A stretch of DNA of 64,000 nucleotides from Jaltomata sinuosa (Eukaryota; Streptophyta; Magnoliopsida; Solanales; Solanaceae): the NCBI GenBank assembly GCA_003996215.1, contig QJPP01003559.1, positions 186,001 to 250,000 of the forward strand. The letters are read 5' to 3'. Below the pieces are notes generated by a model. It worked only from the letters and a program-made list of their open reading frames with translations. It was not told the origin of the DNA and made no database searches. Made by a program: the position numbers and the translations under genes. Positions 44,869 through 56,695 of the stretch are shown here, piece by piece. Positions within the stretch are counted from its first letter, which is position 1. The number at the start of each line of letters is the position of its first letter.

Positions 44869-46302
44869 TGTAACGACCTATTTATTCATTATCAAAAGTT
44901 ACCTCATTATGGGTGAGCTATCCATGCAAAGAGCAAGATAGAAAACTTCTGGGTTGGGGAGTTGGAAATTTTGGGCTAGGCTAGTCTCGAACAAATTCTG
45001 AGTGAGGTAAGGTCTAGGGCAATCCGAGAAAGGATTGGGTAAAATATCTAAGGTTGAGCTAATTGTTTTGTTAGCTAATGCGTTAGGGAGTCCGCGGGAC
45101 TTTTTGGAAGTGAATTCGGGTGAATAGAACTCCCGATATCAAAGTTGATGTGAAAGAGTTGGTTCAAAATATCAGGATTTTGAAGTGTGTTGTAAATTGG
45201 GAAATTTTAGGGTATTTCCCGAGGTCTTATCCCGTGTCAACCGCTATCTACAACGATGCCCACTATAGTGGAGAAATTCCCGTTGTAGCGAAAGTCAAGG
45301 CAGTCAACTATGCTATAGCAGGTGGCTACTGCTATGGCAGTACCTCTATAGTAGGATTGGGCCGCTATAGCGAGATGACGGGACCAAAAACCCAAAAATG
45401 GATTTTGTAATTTCATTCTCCTTTTCAGTTTTAAAGGGGGGGATTTCTCCAAAAACCTTCCTAGGCTGCTCCAAAGCTTGGGAGCTATGGAGAGGATAGA
45501 TTTTGGCTAAAAAGGTATGAAACCATAGATTTTGGGCTTGTCCTTCACTAGGAAATGCCTTCACAGAGTCGGAACATGGCATTGTGTAGCTTCTTGGCGT
45601 CCAGGTAGGCTAGCTATTTCTTATTGAGTAGACTTAGACCTGTATTTCATTTCATACTATTGAGTAGAATGATAGGAGAATCCATATTTAGGCCTTTAAG
45701 CACGAAGTCTGGAGGAATATGATATGGCCTGGCTGTTTGATTAAATAGTAAATAATGGGGTCTAGGGTAACGTGTTTACTGTACGGATTTGGTTATACTT
45801 GTTAATTTGCGGGTGATTCTGGATCCCAGGGAACTAGACTATTGGGTAGGTTCAAAAATCGGATGTGTTATGGGTGTAGGTGTTCAGGTTAAGGTGGGCT
45901 CTCGGGAATATTTTTAATTTAAGGAAATAGGGTAAACAGGAAGGGTTAGAGTCTTAAGGTTAGTGGGATATTTCATGTATTGTGTTGTCTAAAAAGGAAG
46001 GTTTCAGGATGAATTGATTAGGTGTCTAGAGGGTGAACCAGGAATTTGTCTTTGGACTTGATTTCAAGGTTGGGGTCATGGACCCGGTTTGGGTAGGTGA
46101 TGGTTATTGTTTTACCAAATGTGATGTATGTTCATGTAACTTTAGCTTAGTGATATATGTGTTTGCATGATTAGGGGATGAAGTTATGAATGTCCAAATG
46201 TTTGGGTTTCAATTATGTGAAATGAACTTGGTTATGCTTGTTGGTTTTACAAGTGTGTTTCTGTTCACTTAATTGTTAGTTGTTGGTTTTTTGTGACATT
46301 CG

Positions 46303-46528
46303 GTTGGCTCGAGTAATATGCCTAGTACAAAATATATATCAGTTGGCTCGGGTACCATGCCTGGTATGGGATACTAATAGTTGGCTCGGGTACCACACCT
46401 GGTATAGGTTTTATATTAGTTGGCTTGGGTACCACGCCTGGTACATGTTGTATATTGGTTGGCTCGGGTACCATACCTGGTATAAGCTCTATAATGATTG
46501 GCTTGGGTACCACGCCTGGTGCAAGTTT
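46303..46528 (+). repeat. Six-copy GTACCA-hairpin array, solo LTR I
   Basis: Six units of about 36-40 bp with GGCTCGGGTACCATGCCTGG-like text. GTACCACGCCTGGTAC keeps the full 6-bp stem in one unit; others vary by one or two bases. This is two more copies than in element E. Confidence 0.8.
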
Positions 46529-47399
46529 ACTTGTTGTTCATTACATGTTGGTTTCTTGAGTGAACCGGGTTTATCTATTATTGATGTTCTTTACATATTG
46601 GTTCCTTGAGTGAATCAAGTTTATCTATTATTGATGCTCTTTACATATTGGGTTTCTGAGAGGGCCAAGATTTATTATTACTTGACATATATATTGGTCC
46701 TTGAGGGCCGGGTTGGTGTACTTAAGTGATAAGGTGGTTTCTTCTGTAAACTGGGGTCGTATGTTTAATGGCATAGATAATGTCCTAGGGATCCTTGGGA
46801 GGTCCAGGTGGTTTGCAAGTTGTGACATAATTATATGTGGTCTAGTTACTTGCACAGTGGGATATGACTTATAAGGTTGTTGAGTCCGGTTGTTGACTAG
46901 GGGTATTATTGATAGTCACATGGACTTGGTTGTTTATATTGTCTAGTAATATCCAGTTAATGTCGTACCTTTGAAATTCCCAACTCGACAAGAGTGACAG
47001 GCCAGCTAGTGATGATGTCTGGACTAGTTGGGCATAAGACTAAAGGTTGTGAGGCATTTTGCTTGACGGTTCCAAGATAGGTAAGCTTGGAGGAAACTAA
47101 GGTTCCTAGGAAGTCAAGTTTGACTGGGTTAGTGAAACAAGTCTAGTATTTTGTGAGTGCCTGAACCGACGGAATGTCAAGGGTAAGGAACCTTGGGGGT
47201 GAAATATGCAGAACTCTCCAGTATCCCATTGTTTGGCTATGGGCTAAGGGTCAAGGTGTTTGACTTAGGATCCTAACTTGAGTCAGGGTGGTAAATCAAG
47301 GTTTTGTAGGTTGCCTCTCAACTGGCTAGCAGGGGTGGATAGTAAACCTAGTTGTTGAGACTGGAACCACTGAGGTTCTTATAGTGGTTGGTAAGATGG

Positions 47400-47560
47400 G
47401 TGAATTGGGAAGTCACAGTGTTAAGTTTGACTTGGGAAGTCTACTGTAAGGTGTGACTTGGAAAGTTTAGTGTTAAGAGTGACTTGGGAAGTCTTAGAGT
47501 TAAGTGTGGCCTGAGAGGTCCTAGTGTTAAATGTGATTGTGGAAAGTCCTAGGTATTACG
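47400..47560 (+). repeat. Short degenerate tandem repeat in solo LTR I
   Basis: At least five recurrences of a phrase like AGTGTGACTTGGGAAGTCTT with period about 30 bp. It is absent from the element E LTR at the corresponding place as far as I can see. Confidence 0.6.
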
Positions 47561-48151
47561 TTGGACCAAGATGGGATGGTACAGAGTCTCCCAGCGGCGG
47601 AGTTAGCAAAGGAGCAGGGTAGGAAGGCCTGAGAGCGGAGCATACAGAGCTATAGCAGTAATAGTATGGAGGTAGAGATGGATGAGAAAAGATGAGATTC
47701 TTGTAACTTATTGCATATTTTCTCTTAATTTCTTATATGATGATATGTGGTGGATTCGGGTTGATCGATGATGCCTACCAGTACGTGTTATTTATACTGA
47801 TACTACTTTTGCAATACCTTTTTTGGGTATAGTCTTGTTGCAAGATCAGTGATGTTTCTTAGGTACAGGACGATGGTAATATCCAGCAACTTCTACTCTT
47901 TATATGTGTATTTTCTCCTGTAGAGCTCTTGTACCTGTTTAGACTAGTTCCTAGGGAGGGTTGTATTATAGCTGAAAAGGTTTTTCTATATTCAGATTCT
48001 TTAATGTTTCTTTTCAATATTAAAAGGCTTACCTATTATGTTTTACTTTTAATTTCATCATTTACCTATTAGATTAGGGGGTAAGGGTTCTCTTATCTAG
48101 GTGCATAGAGTAGGTGCCTGCACAGCTTGGTAGTTAGGTCATGACATAATA

Positions 48152-49715
48152 AAATTCTAGTTTTACCCTTGTGAGCTTGGGGTTGACTTTTTGGACCCAA
48201 AATCTAAGTCTAGCAATATGGGTGTCTATAGTTTTATATTCTTAAGTAGGATCGTATTTGAATAGGTTGGGCTCGTTCAGAGGCTATATGAAAAAGAAAG
48301 GCTTTGGTTTAACTTTGTGGTTCTTCTCTTAAGGCAAGTTGAGACTTTTTTTGACTCTCTTTTGAAGTGCTTATGTGTTAGTTGCTTGTATGGGGAGTAA
48401 TGGGGAGAATGGGTCTCGTATAAATGAGATGATGAGCATCTATGCAGGTACCGATATTTGATAAAGGGTTAAAATGAATAATTGACTTGATTAGGCTTCT
48501 TTCCCTTGATTGATTATTGGATACAGTATGGAAAATGGATTAGTGATTTTATCGGACCTAATGATTGTTGATACTAATTGTAATTCCCCTTATGTGCGTG
48601 ATTTGATTAGATTGGCTGAGATTGATGGTTTTGAGCTTATAGTTAGTGTTTTGAGTTGAGTATGGCCTTGTCTTCTCAAATTGAGATATTTGTGTTCCTC
48701 ATATCACTATGAATTATATATACTCACTCATATTTATATAATGGCATTGTTAAGAAATATTTTTGAGAATGATATTTTGAAATGACTTGCATACTCGATG
48801 GGAAAGTGTTTTGAGTGGATTTTAATGATTTTTGACTTACATGCCTGGTGGAAAATTATTCTAGGTGGCCCTATAGAAAATGATTCTGGGAGGATTCATA
48901 ATTTACAAGCCCGATAGGAAACTATTCCGGGTGGCTATATGGATCTCGCTAGTTCCCCATAGGTCCCAACTAGCTTTATAGGGTTGTGAGTGTTTATTGT
49001 AGCATTCATTGCATCATATTGCATTCATCTCATCATTTTTATTTGATTGTCTTTGTTGTGATTGTATATACTTTGATTGGTGAATTATTGTTATTAGCCT
49101 GGAAATGAAGACCTGTAGACTTGAACAATAGTTATGTGCCCTATATTTGTTAGTATCTACAAGTCTAGGTGTGGCCTTCCTATTTTCAGGTGTTCAAGGT
49201 TATATATGGTAGTTATATCTTAGATGGTTCTCTCCATTGCTTCGAATTAGGGTCAGTCGATGATGTTGTTGAGTACATGTGGTTAGTACTCATGCTTATT
49301 TATTTTCTACATCTTACGTGCAAGTACTGAGCCGGTGGTCCTCGGACATTGATTGTGTGATTATTTTGTGGCTGCACTCTGGAGATCTTTGAGGTAGTGA
49401 CTATTGATCCTAGCGATTATCAAATTTCCTCTATCTTTGTCTATATGCTTATTACGCATTATGAGACACTCTTGGACTCATTTGTTGTACTTGTTACTTT
49501 AGAGGATTGTACCTTGTGGCTACCAGATTTTAGGATTAGTTATTACCTTTCATATTTCTTTATTGTTCTTACTATAATATTTAACGTGAGATTTAGTAGA
49601 TTTCATACTTCTTTCGCTTATTTGTTTAGATTATGTTGTGTGAGTGTTAGGTTGGCTTACCTATATCGAAGGGGTGGGATAGGTTCCATCACAATTTGAG
49701 TTTTGGATTGCAACA
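48152..49715 (+). repeat. Element F 3' LTR, part 2
   Basis: Resumes AAATTCTAGTTTTACCC after the TAATA duplication and ends ...GGATTGCAACA. It holds about 80 bp (48165-48230) not present in the 5' LTR, which therefore has a deletion there. Confidence 0.88.
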
Positions 49716-49840
49716 AAATCGACCTTCAAATTATCATAATATGATTTCATAAATTTAGCCTGAAAATCACTATTCTCTCCAATTTAAAGCACAAATTTAA
49801 AGGGTAAATTCAATAAATAATTAATTTCAAAGACTATTGT
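49716..49840 (-). repeat. Element D 5' LTR, part 2 (truncated)
   Basis: Minus strand GATAATTTGAAGGTCGATTT joins the 30362 side and aligns with GATTATTTCAAGCTCGATTT in the element F LTR (near 44790). Similarity can be followed to about 49840 and then stops, about 800 bp short of where the LTR should start. The LINE sequence begins there, so the LTR was truncated or interrupted by it. Confidence 0.5.
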
Positions 49841-49849
49841 TTAAATAAC

Positions 49850-51105
49850 ACATATGAATTGGTCCACTCTATGATTACTCTAAAATAGGATCCTCTCTTT
49901 GATTTGAATGAAGAAATCACAATAGATATAGCATGGATCTCATTCCCCTATCTCTCACTCAATTATTTGGTCAAAAAAACAATTTTCCCTATGGCCACAA
50001 ATGTTGACAAGGCTTAACAAGTAGGCATGGCCACAAGAAACCAGACTAGGCCAAGTTGTTATAGAAATGTAGAAGTAGATCTATTAATAGAATTCCCTAA
50101 AACAATAAATGTAGGTATGAGAAAGAAAGACTCGGGACAACAAATGTAGGTATGAGAAAGAAAGACTCGGGAGGTATAGTGGAAAGATGGGCAAACATTA
50201 AATATGACTATGTCCCTAAGTACTGCAAAAGATGTAGACTGCAAGGACACAATAAAAAAGAGTGTTATGTGATCCATCCTAAATTATACCCAGTGAACGA
50301 GCAGATTTAAGGATATCAGACATCACAAAGCAAGGAGTAGGGAAATATAATTACTAACAAAGCAACAAATAATAAGGATCAAAACATAGGGGACCAAGGG
50401 AAACAACCAATTGAAAAGAGAGATCAAAACAAAGAAGACAAAGAAAAACAAGTTATGGAGAAAAAAGAGGAAGGGAAAAATTGAATCTTGAAAACAAGAA
50501 AGGAAATCAGTTCCAAAGATGGAATAGAGATGAGAATACATAGAAAGCCAAGCCTATGTAGCCTATCAAGAACCTACAATTGCTAAATCAGTTTGCTGCA
50601 TTAAGTGAGGACACAGGAGAATAGGTCCAAGCACAAACTAATACTTTTGGATACAATACTAACCACAAGGATCAAAGAAATCCTTGGGAGAAGAGTAAGG
50701 AAACAGGATACCAAACAACAATCACAAAAAATTAGGACAAGACTACACAGACCTTGAATCTATATGGTAGGACTGAGACTGGGGAAAAGATCCTGGGAGA
50801 GCACAATACACATAGTACACAATTGGAGAAAAAATCAGCAAATAATTCACATTAGAAGAAGGCTAAAAACATACCACTTAAGACTAAAACAAAGTAGAGC
50901 AATGACCAAGAAAAAAACACAAAGGATCAAGAGAAGTTATCTGCTAGACATTGGGTAGAGGGGTTATTTGGAAAGAATGTGGAGAAGAAGGCTGATTCTG
51001 ATAGTGTAGGATCATCCAATAAAGCTAAAGATGATGGAGAGGCTATTTAAAAATTAAAATTAATTGATAATACCAAGGAGTTAATGGTGTGTCAAGGTGA
51101 AGGAG
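49850..51105 (+). pseudogene. LINE ORF1-like gene remnant (DUF4283 and CCHC knuckle)
   Basis: The frame from about 49871 reads MITLK-stop-DPLFDLNEE, then IAWISFPYLSLNYLVKK and MATRNQTRPSC, VEVDLLIEFPKT. This is the DUF4283 region of plant L1-type ORF1 proteins; the first stop replaces the Trp of the usual LKWDPLF. A 35-bp tandem duplication (50107-50172) then shifts the frame. Next comes KYDYVPKYCKRCRLQGHNKK and ECYVIHP, a CCHC knuckle (50221-50268) of the type C-x2-C-x4-H-x4-C. The tail (to 51105) is Lys/Asn/Gln-rich with WVEGLFGKN. ORF1 binds LINE RNA. No ORF2 is seen because LTR J interrupts the element. Confidence 0.7.
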
Positions 51106-53732
51106 TGTAACAATCCATTTCGTTGTTATTCAAAAATTTGCGATAAAATAAAAGAATTTAAAATTTTGTGTTAGATACCTTATGTGGAAGTGTTTGTGGT
51201 TATGTTTAATAAAACACAAGTTAAAACTAAGGTCAAACATGAGACTACCCAACAAAGTCTGCCATAGCGGATCAGATTCTTCCTATAGCAAGCTTGCCAC
51301 AGCGAGAAAAGTTCTGCTACAGCAAAGCTCACGAGGCAAAATCATGGGATTTAATGTTTTAAGCTCTCAACTCTTTTTCAAAAAGGAGACCTTCTCCTAA
51401 AAATATCTTAGACATGTTCTAACTTTTGAATGGTAAGAAAATAGAGGAAAAGCTCTCAAAATAATGCGATTACCCCCTTCTCCTTACGGCTCCACCCTCC
51501 GAATTCATGGAATGAGAGCAAGGAGAAAGTTGCATGCAATTTTAGCGGTGGCTCGGCATCAACATATGTTATGGTTAAATTATAGTAAAGACTTTGATTG
51601 TGTGATCATAAACATTGTGTAGAGATTAATGGAGATAGCATGTTTAGGCTTGCGTGCAACGAGTCTAGATAGAACCTAATAGTATAGTGATAAAAACTAG
51701 AATCTTTGTAGTTGACATACTTATGTTATATATGGTATGATGTGGATGGAAATGGGTTAAGGCTATATGGATTGTGAGGATTTATGATATGATTATTATG
51801 TTGTCAAAATTCAGAATCTTACAGTTAGAGATGGGAAAAAAGAAGGGGGAAGTGATAAAAACTTCTGAATATAAATTTTTGATTGTTGTGTTACTGCTTG
51901 GTGACTTATATGTTATTCTAGACATTGCTTGCTTGGTTGAGGTAATTGTTGAGTCAATAAACTACTTGTTATAATCCCTGAATTTTAGTGTAAAATAATG
52001 TCTTAGTGAGAATTATCTTGAAAGGATAACCAAGTTAATGTCAGAATTCGATTGATAAATAAAGAGGAAGCGAACTAAGGTTGTGAAGTTGGCATTGTGT
52101 GGATAGGTTGCCGATAGATGGCTAACAATGAGGTGCTTACGAATAAATTAAGAAACAGAATGGTCTTATGTGCATACATTGTTAATTAGAGTTGGGACTC
52201 ATTTTAGTGCTTGTAGGCGTTTCAATTAATGACTTGTGATTGATCTTCGAACATGTTTGAGTTAATGATTATGATTATATTATATGCCAAAATAAATAAG
52301 TTGTGTTTACATGATATTGATTAAAAAAACTTGAATGATAGTGTACGTGAGATTAGTGCATTGTGTATATCCTGAAAGGTAGAAACTTGGAATCATAAGT
52401 TCACATTGGTTAAGGGGTCGGGTACCATACCGGTACGAATTTAGTATTGTTATTATTATTATGGATCAGGTACCATGATCCAGTATAGGTATTTTTATGT
52501 ATTTGGTTATTATGAATTGGATACCATGAGTTGGTACAGGTATTATTATGCATTTAATTATTATGGATCAGGTACCACAAGCCCCTACGGGTATTATTAT
52601 TCTTTTGGTTACTATAGATAGGGTATCACAAGATGGTATGGTACATGAAACCTGGTGCGTCCCTTGCAGGTCATGACTAGTTGGACAAAAATAAATCCAT
52701 TTAGCATGTGTGCACATATTTTTAGTTACTTTTACATTGTTGATAGATATTGCAAGTTGGAATGGTGAATTGAGATGAACAAAAGGAACTGAGAAAATCA
52801 TGAAGGTTAGGTGTACATAGATACCCATGTAATGTCACTGTTGAGAGTATGGGCACTTGAATTGTGATAATGATATTCTTGGTTTACTTGATATTCTTGT
52901 TGGTGACTATTATGTCCTGACTGTTATACTTGTTGTGGTTGTTGGTGACTATTATGTCTTGACTATTATACATATTATGGTTATTGGTGGCTATTATGTC
53001 TTTGTCAGTTGACACTTGCCATGATTGTAAATGAGGGTTATTGTTGATTGTACTTGTTTTTGGTTAAGCCTCGGATGTGGGTGAGAGTCTATAATAATGA
53101 TGGTAATCGGTTGAAGACTAATAATAACTAATATTATTCGAATGTTCAGGATGAGAACGAGTAAAGTATGAGGTATCACGTGACTACAATGAACGGTCTA
53201 GAGATAATTGCTAAGGCTAATTGGAACTTAGAAGGTTAAGGTAATTATAGTTAATTATAGTGGGGTAAGTATGAGGTGCGGTGTTATTGATGTGTGTGAA
53301 TTATAGTCCATGTGTAAGTATATGATTGAGATTATTTGTTGTGTATGTTGACTTCTATAAGTGTATTATGTGAACAAATCTTAGTCGGTCGATGATACAT
53401 ACCAGTTCGTGTGGTGTACTAATGCTACTCTTACTACACCTCTTTGGGTGTAGAAGTGTGACAGGTTGACTGCAGTTTCAGTGCTTGGATTGAATATTTT
53501 CCGCCAGCAACTTCCGCTTTCTATTTGGCATACGGAAGTTGTGTCCTTTATATATTTCTTGTCATACTCTTTAACTTAGAAGCTCTTGTATATGTTCAGA
53601 CCAGGTCTTAAGAAAGGTTGTATTTGTTGCCTTAAAAATAATTGTACGCTTTTTGAATTAATGGAAATTATATTTATGAATTTCTCTTGATTATTGATAT
53701 GTTGAATGGTTAAAATTCTTTTGCTTTAATTG
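51106..53732 (+). repeat. LTR J, interrupted by element K
   Basis: Starts TGTAACAATCC after AGGAG (51101-51105). It shares layout with solo LTR I and the element E LTR: a GCTATAGC/GCCACAGC cluster (about 51260-51330), a degenerate five-copy GGTACCATG-type array (52418-52640), and the GTCGGTCGATGATAC...CCAGTTCGTG and TACACCTCTTTGGGTGTA stretches near the end. It lacks about 100 bp of its expected 3' end; element K starts at 53733. It could be a solo LTR or the 5' LTR of a larger element. Confidence 0.75.
52418..52640 (+). repeat. Five-copy degenerate GTACCA-type array, LTR J
   Basis: Copies near 52421, 52468, 52518, 52568 and 52620 with period about 50 bp: GGTACCATACCGGTAC, GGTACCATGATCCAGTAT, GGATACCATGAGTTGGTAC and two weaker ones. 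The period is longer than in E and I (36-40 bp). Confidence 0.7.
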
Positions 53733-55762
53733 TGTCACGACCCGATTTCTCGGTCATGATGGCACCTACAACCCCCAAGTAGGCGAACCAATCTCCGTAG
53801 CCCAGAACGGTTAGTAATGGGCTACTATCTAATAATTTAAGTGGAAGAATAGTTTAATACACGAAAGCAAGGGAACAAGGTAAAGGAAATAGATAACAGG
53901 GATATACATACATATGCGGAAGCTAAATCAAACCCAAAACCTAGTATCATAGTATAGAGCCGGATCTACATATAAGGAGTACGAGAGGACCCAAAATAAA
54001 ATATACACAAATGTCTCCGAGTAATAATAGAGCACATAAACCAAAAGATAAACTAAAGCTAAGCCCCGGTCGCCAAGAGCTCACCCTCAGTCTAGATAGT
54101 CCAAAATCTCTAAGCACGACTCACAGTGATCTAGCGGCGATGTCCCACACTAGGATCTGCATCAGAAGATGCAGAATGTAGTATGAGCACCAAATGCGAA
54201 GCATAAGGTACCCAATAGGTATCATAGGATGACTGGGTACATATTAGATAAAAGCATACTAACAAACAGAGCAGAAGAAAGTAGTCACAGAAATCTACGA
54301 TAAAGTACACAAAAACTAGCCCAGAGGGAAGACAACAGAAACAACATACAAGGCTAGCAAGTAGAATATATACACACAGGCATAGGTGAAAGTAAGGAAT
54401 GATGCACCTGGGATCCTTGCAATAACAGTTTATAAGTAATACATTTCAGAAGTGGACAGTATACCGGTATTCTCAAGTAAAAGGGAAGGGAGGAGAGGAC
54501 TAAAGATAGGCATGCTCGAAAAACAAGAATTAATAACCAAAGTAATCATACCAATCTCAATTCCGAAACTAATGACCTTACAATATCCAATCTCGTAAAT
54601 ATAATCATAATAGGGGATGATACCATGCTAAAGTAGCAAGAGTCTACCTACAGTCCCCCGGCCGCCCATACAACCGAGGAACACAAACAAGTAAAAATAA
54701 ACCCTCCGGCTGCCCATGCAATCGGAGCATACACTCAACAATCAACAAACAAAGGTGGAGTCTCAAACAATGAATGATATGATGCATGATGATCTCAGGG
54801 TGGAATAGTAACTCTGTATGTACCCCCTCTGGTGACGAACGGGCCCAGTAGGTAGGTTCCATGCAAGGACACTGCCCGTATACCTCTACTCCATCGTATA
54901 CCCTCCCTCCGGAACACGAAGCCCAAGTCCCCAAGTTTGGAACGGCAAGGTCCATGGGGGTTCCGGACCCCATACTATAACTCAATATCAAAAATATCAT
55001 CTGGAGTAAGTCTAGATTCAAGATGGAGACTCAAATCTCGAGTATGCATGCCCAGACTCTGTCCAGGTCTAAAATAGTGGAAAAATATCTCTAAAACCCA
55101 ACCAAAGGTGCCCGGGCATAACCGGATCTAAAACAATAGTAAAATATCTCAGGTGCTCGGTCCAACCGAGACTAATGTCATCTCAAATCAGTAAGAAAAC
55201 TCAACTAGCACTACGGCCCTATCGAGTCTAGCATTAGTAGAAAAACTGGTGATAGAAATCATAATTTAACTCTCTTTTACCCCAAAAAGATCCACATGTT
55301 AATTCAAACCATTCCCAATTCATTTTCGTAGAAAACAGGCCCCCAGGGCCATGCAAAGTTTAGAAAATTAGTTGCAGTAGGCCCGAAGCCAAAACCATAG
55401 TAAGATGTAGTAGGAAATTCTCATAATATGCATGGAAATGATATGATCAACACAAATAGCTGCCCAGCAGCTCACAAATAACCTATCGACCCTGCACAGG
55501 CTTCAATCGCTCTACAGCATAGATAGCCAGCATAATATCATGATAACGATGCCCAGGACTCACGGGCACCCCCGAATAGCCCACCATTTATGGTACAGAG
55601 TCAAACAAGGTCACACAGGACCATAAGGATGATAATATCAACTACGAAGAGTACTACATACAACGGAGGAAAGAAATGAGACAAATTATGGAAGAGCGGT
55701 CAAGGTCTGTGGTGCCAAGCTAATAACCCAACCCAAGGATGTCAGTTAGTACAATTTTATCC

Positions 55763-55768
55763 TATATA
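55763..55768 (-). promoter_or_regulatory. Conserved GCATATATAGGAT-like motif in element K LTR
   Basis: TATATA within a stretch kept in three LTR copies: here, in element L (59562-59567) and at the broken end of fragment H (34855-34860). It could be a second core-promoter candidate or another conserved LTR signal. Confidence 0.35.
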
Positions 55769-56460
55769 TGCTAAGTCTAGGGAGTTTATATCGTAACCTA
55801 CCTGTCGTCCGATGACAAGCTTCCTGAACAACAATGTCCAAGATGAATCACTCCGCGAGACCCCGAATGATGATTAAACTATAAAAAAACATATATAATA
55901 TATTAAAACGAGTCTAACGATACCCATAATGCTACAATTTTAGCCAGGTTAAAATTTGAGTCACCGACGGGCCCGTGGGCCCTGTAACCAAGAACCAAAA
56001 ATGAAAACTCACATTATGATCCCCAAGACCATATGAGTGCATGCACGGAAAATCAGGAAATTTGGGCAGTAATTTCGAGCTAAAACAGCCCCTAAAGTTT
56101 AAGAACTCAATTAAGGAAACTTAAGGAAAGGAAATCGTAAAAATCAAGAATCACCTACCAAAACGGAAGAATTAAGCCAAGGAGGTGAATAAGAACGAGC
56201 CTGCTAGCATGAACATCACCCGGACAGAATCTACAACCAATTTTTGAGCTTGAAAAGAGGGAAACAATAGTGGTTGAGACCAATGGAGAAGACAACTATG
56301 AAAAGAGGAGAAACTTACCCAAATGCCAACGGAGCAAGAATTTATCGAGGGAACAAGAATCCTACAAGGGTGCACTGATTTGAGCAATTTAGAGAGTGTT
56401 TTGGGTGTTATAGCGTTGAGGGAAATGAGAGATAAAGGCTGGAAAAATGAAATGGAAAAG

Positions 56461-56467
56461 TTATATA
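56461..56467 (-). promoter_or_regulatory. Candidate TATA box of the element K LTR
   Basis: Minus strand GCATATATAAC, i.e. TATATAA, about 20 nt downstream of the TCGCGATCGCGA cluster. It lies about 910 nt from the LTR 5' end, a plausible U3/R border for a 3.6-kb LTR. Confidence 0.5.
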
Positions 56468-56479
56468 TGCCCAGGGGTC

Positions 56480-56695
56480 TTTCATCGCGATCGCGAAGGA
56501 ACCCCTCACGGTCGCGAGGACCACGCTGGATAGAACATCGTGATCGTGAAGGCTAGCCACGCAGTTGCGAAGACCAACGAGGATGAGAAATCATCATGAT
56601 CGCGACAGGCGATCATGCGATCACAAAATATAGGGGTCCAGGTACTTCATCGTGGTCGCGAGGGTAGGGGCTTGCGATCGCGATTGAGGCTTGAT
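56480..56695 (-). repeat. TCGCGA / GATCGCGA motif cluster in element K LTR
   Basis: At least eight recurrences of GATCGCGA-like or GGTCGCGA-like motifs in about 215 bp, including the palindromic TCGCGATCGCGA, in an otherwise AT-rich LTR. It is absent from the element L LTR, which has a different middle section. Confidence 0.75.

Larger units (their letters stand above)
44869..48146 (+). repeat. Solo LTR I inside the 3' LTR of element F
   Basis: 3278 bp, TGTAACGACC to GGTCATGACA, flanked by a perfect 5-bp duplication TAATA (44864-44868 and 48147-48151). No internal region: a solo LTR, the usual product of recombination between two LTRs. It is related to the element E LTR (shared GGGCTAGGCTAGTCTCGAA, GCTATAG cluster and GTACCA array) but about 1 kb longer. 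The region 47390-47560 has repeated AAGT(C/G)TGACTTGGGAAGT phrases. Confidence 0.92.
30363..49715 (+). mobile_element. Element F: chromovirus carrying two nested insertions
   Basis: Plus-strand Ty3 element: 5' LTR 30363-32874, primer site 32878, gag from 33061 (split by element G), pol 40341-43735, 3' LTR 43788-49715 (split by solo LTR I). Without the insertions the element would be about 10.3 kb. It sits in the LTR of element D; flanks ACATT and AAATC are not a convincing target duplication. Many stops and frameshifts throughout show that it is old. Confidence 0.88.

Noticed and set aside
30358..49720. ACATT/AAATC as a target duplication of element F
   Set aside because: Only three of five bases agree, no better than could occur by chance in AT-rich sequence; boundaries of F rest on LTR alignment.
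51182..51974. ORFs 51182-51400 and 51774-51974 as genes
   Set aside because: They are inside LTR J and resemble no protein; the matching region of related LTRs is not open.
54644..55021. 125-codon minus-strand ORF in the element K LTR
   Set aside because: Same LTR block as 60329-60700 in element L, where the frame is not maintained; non-coding LTR sequence.
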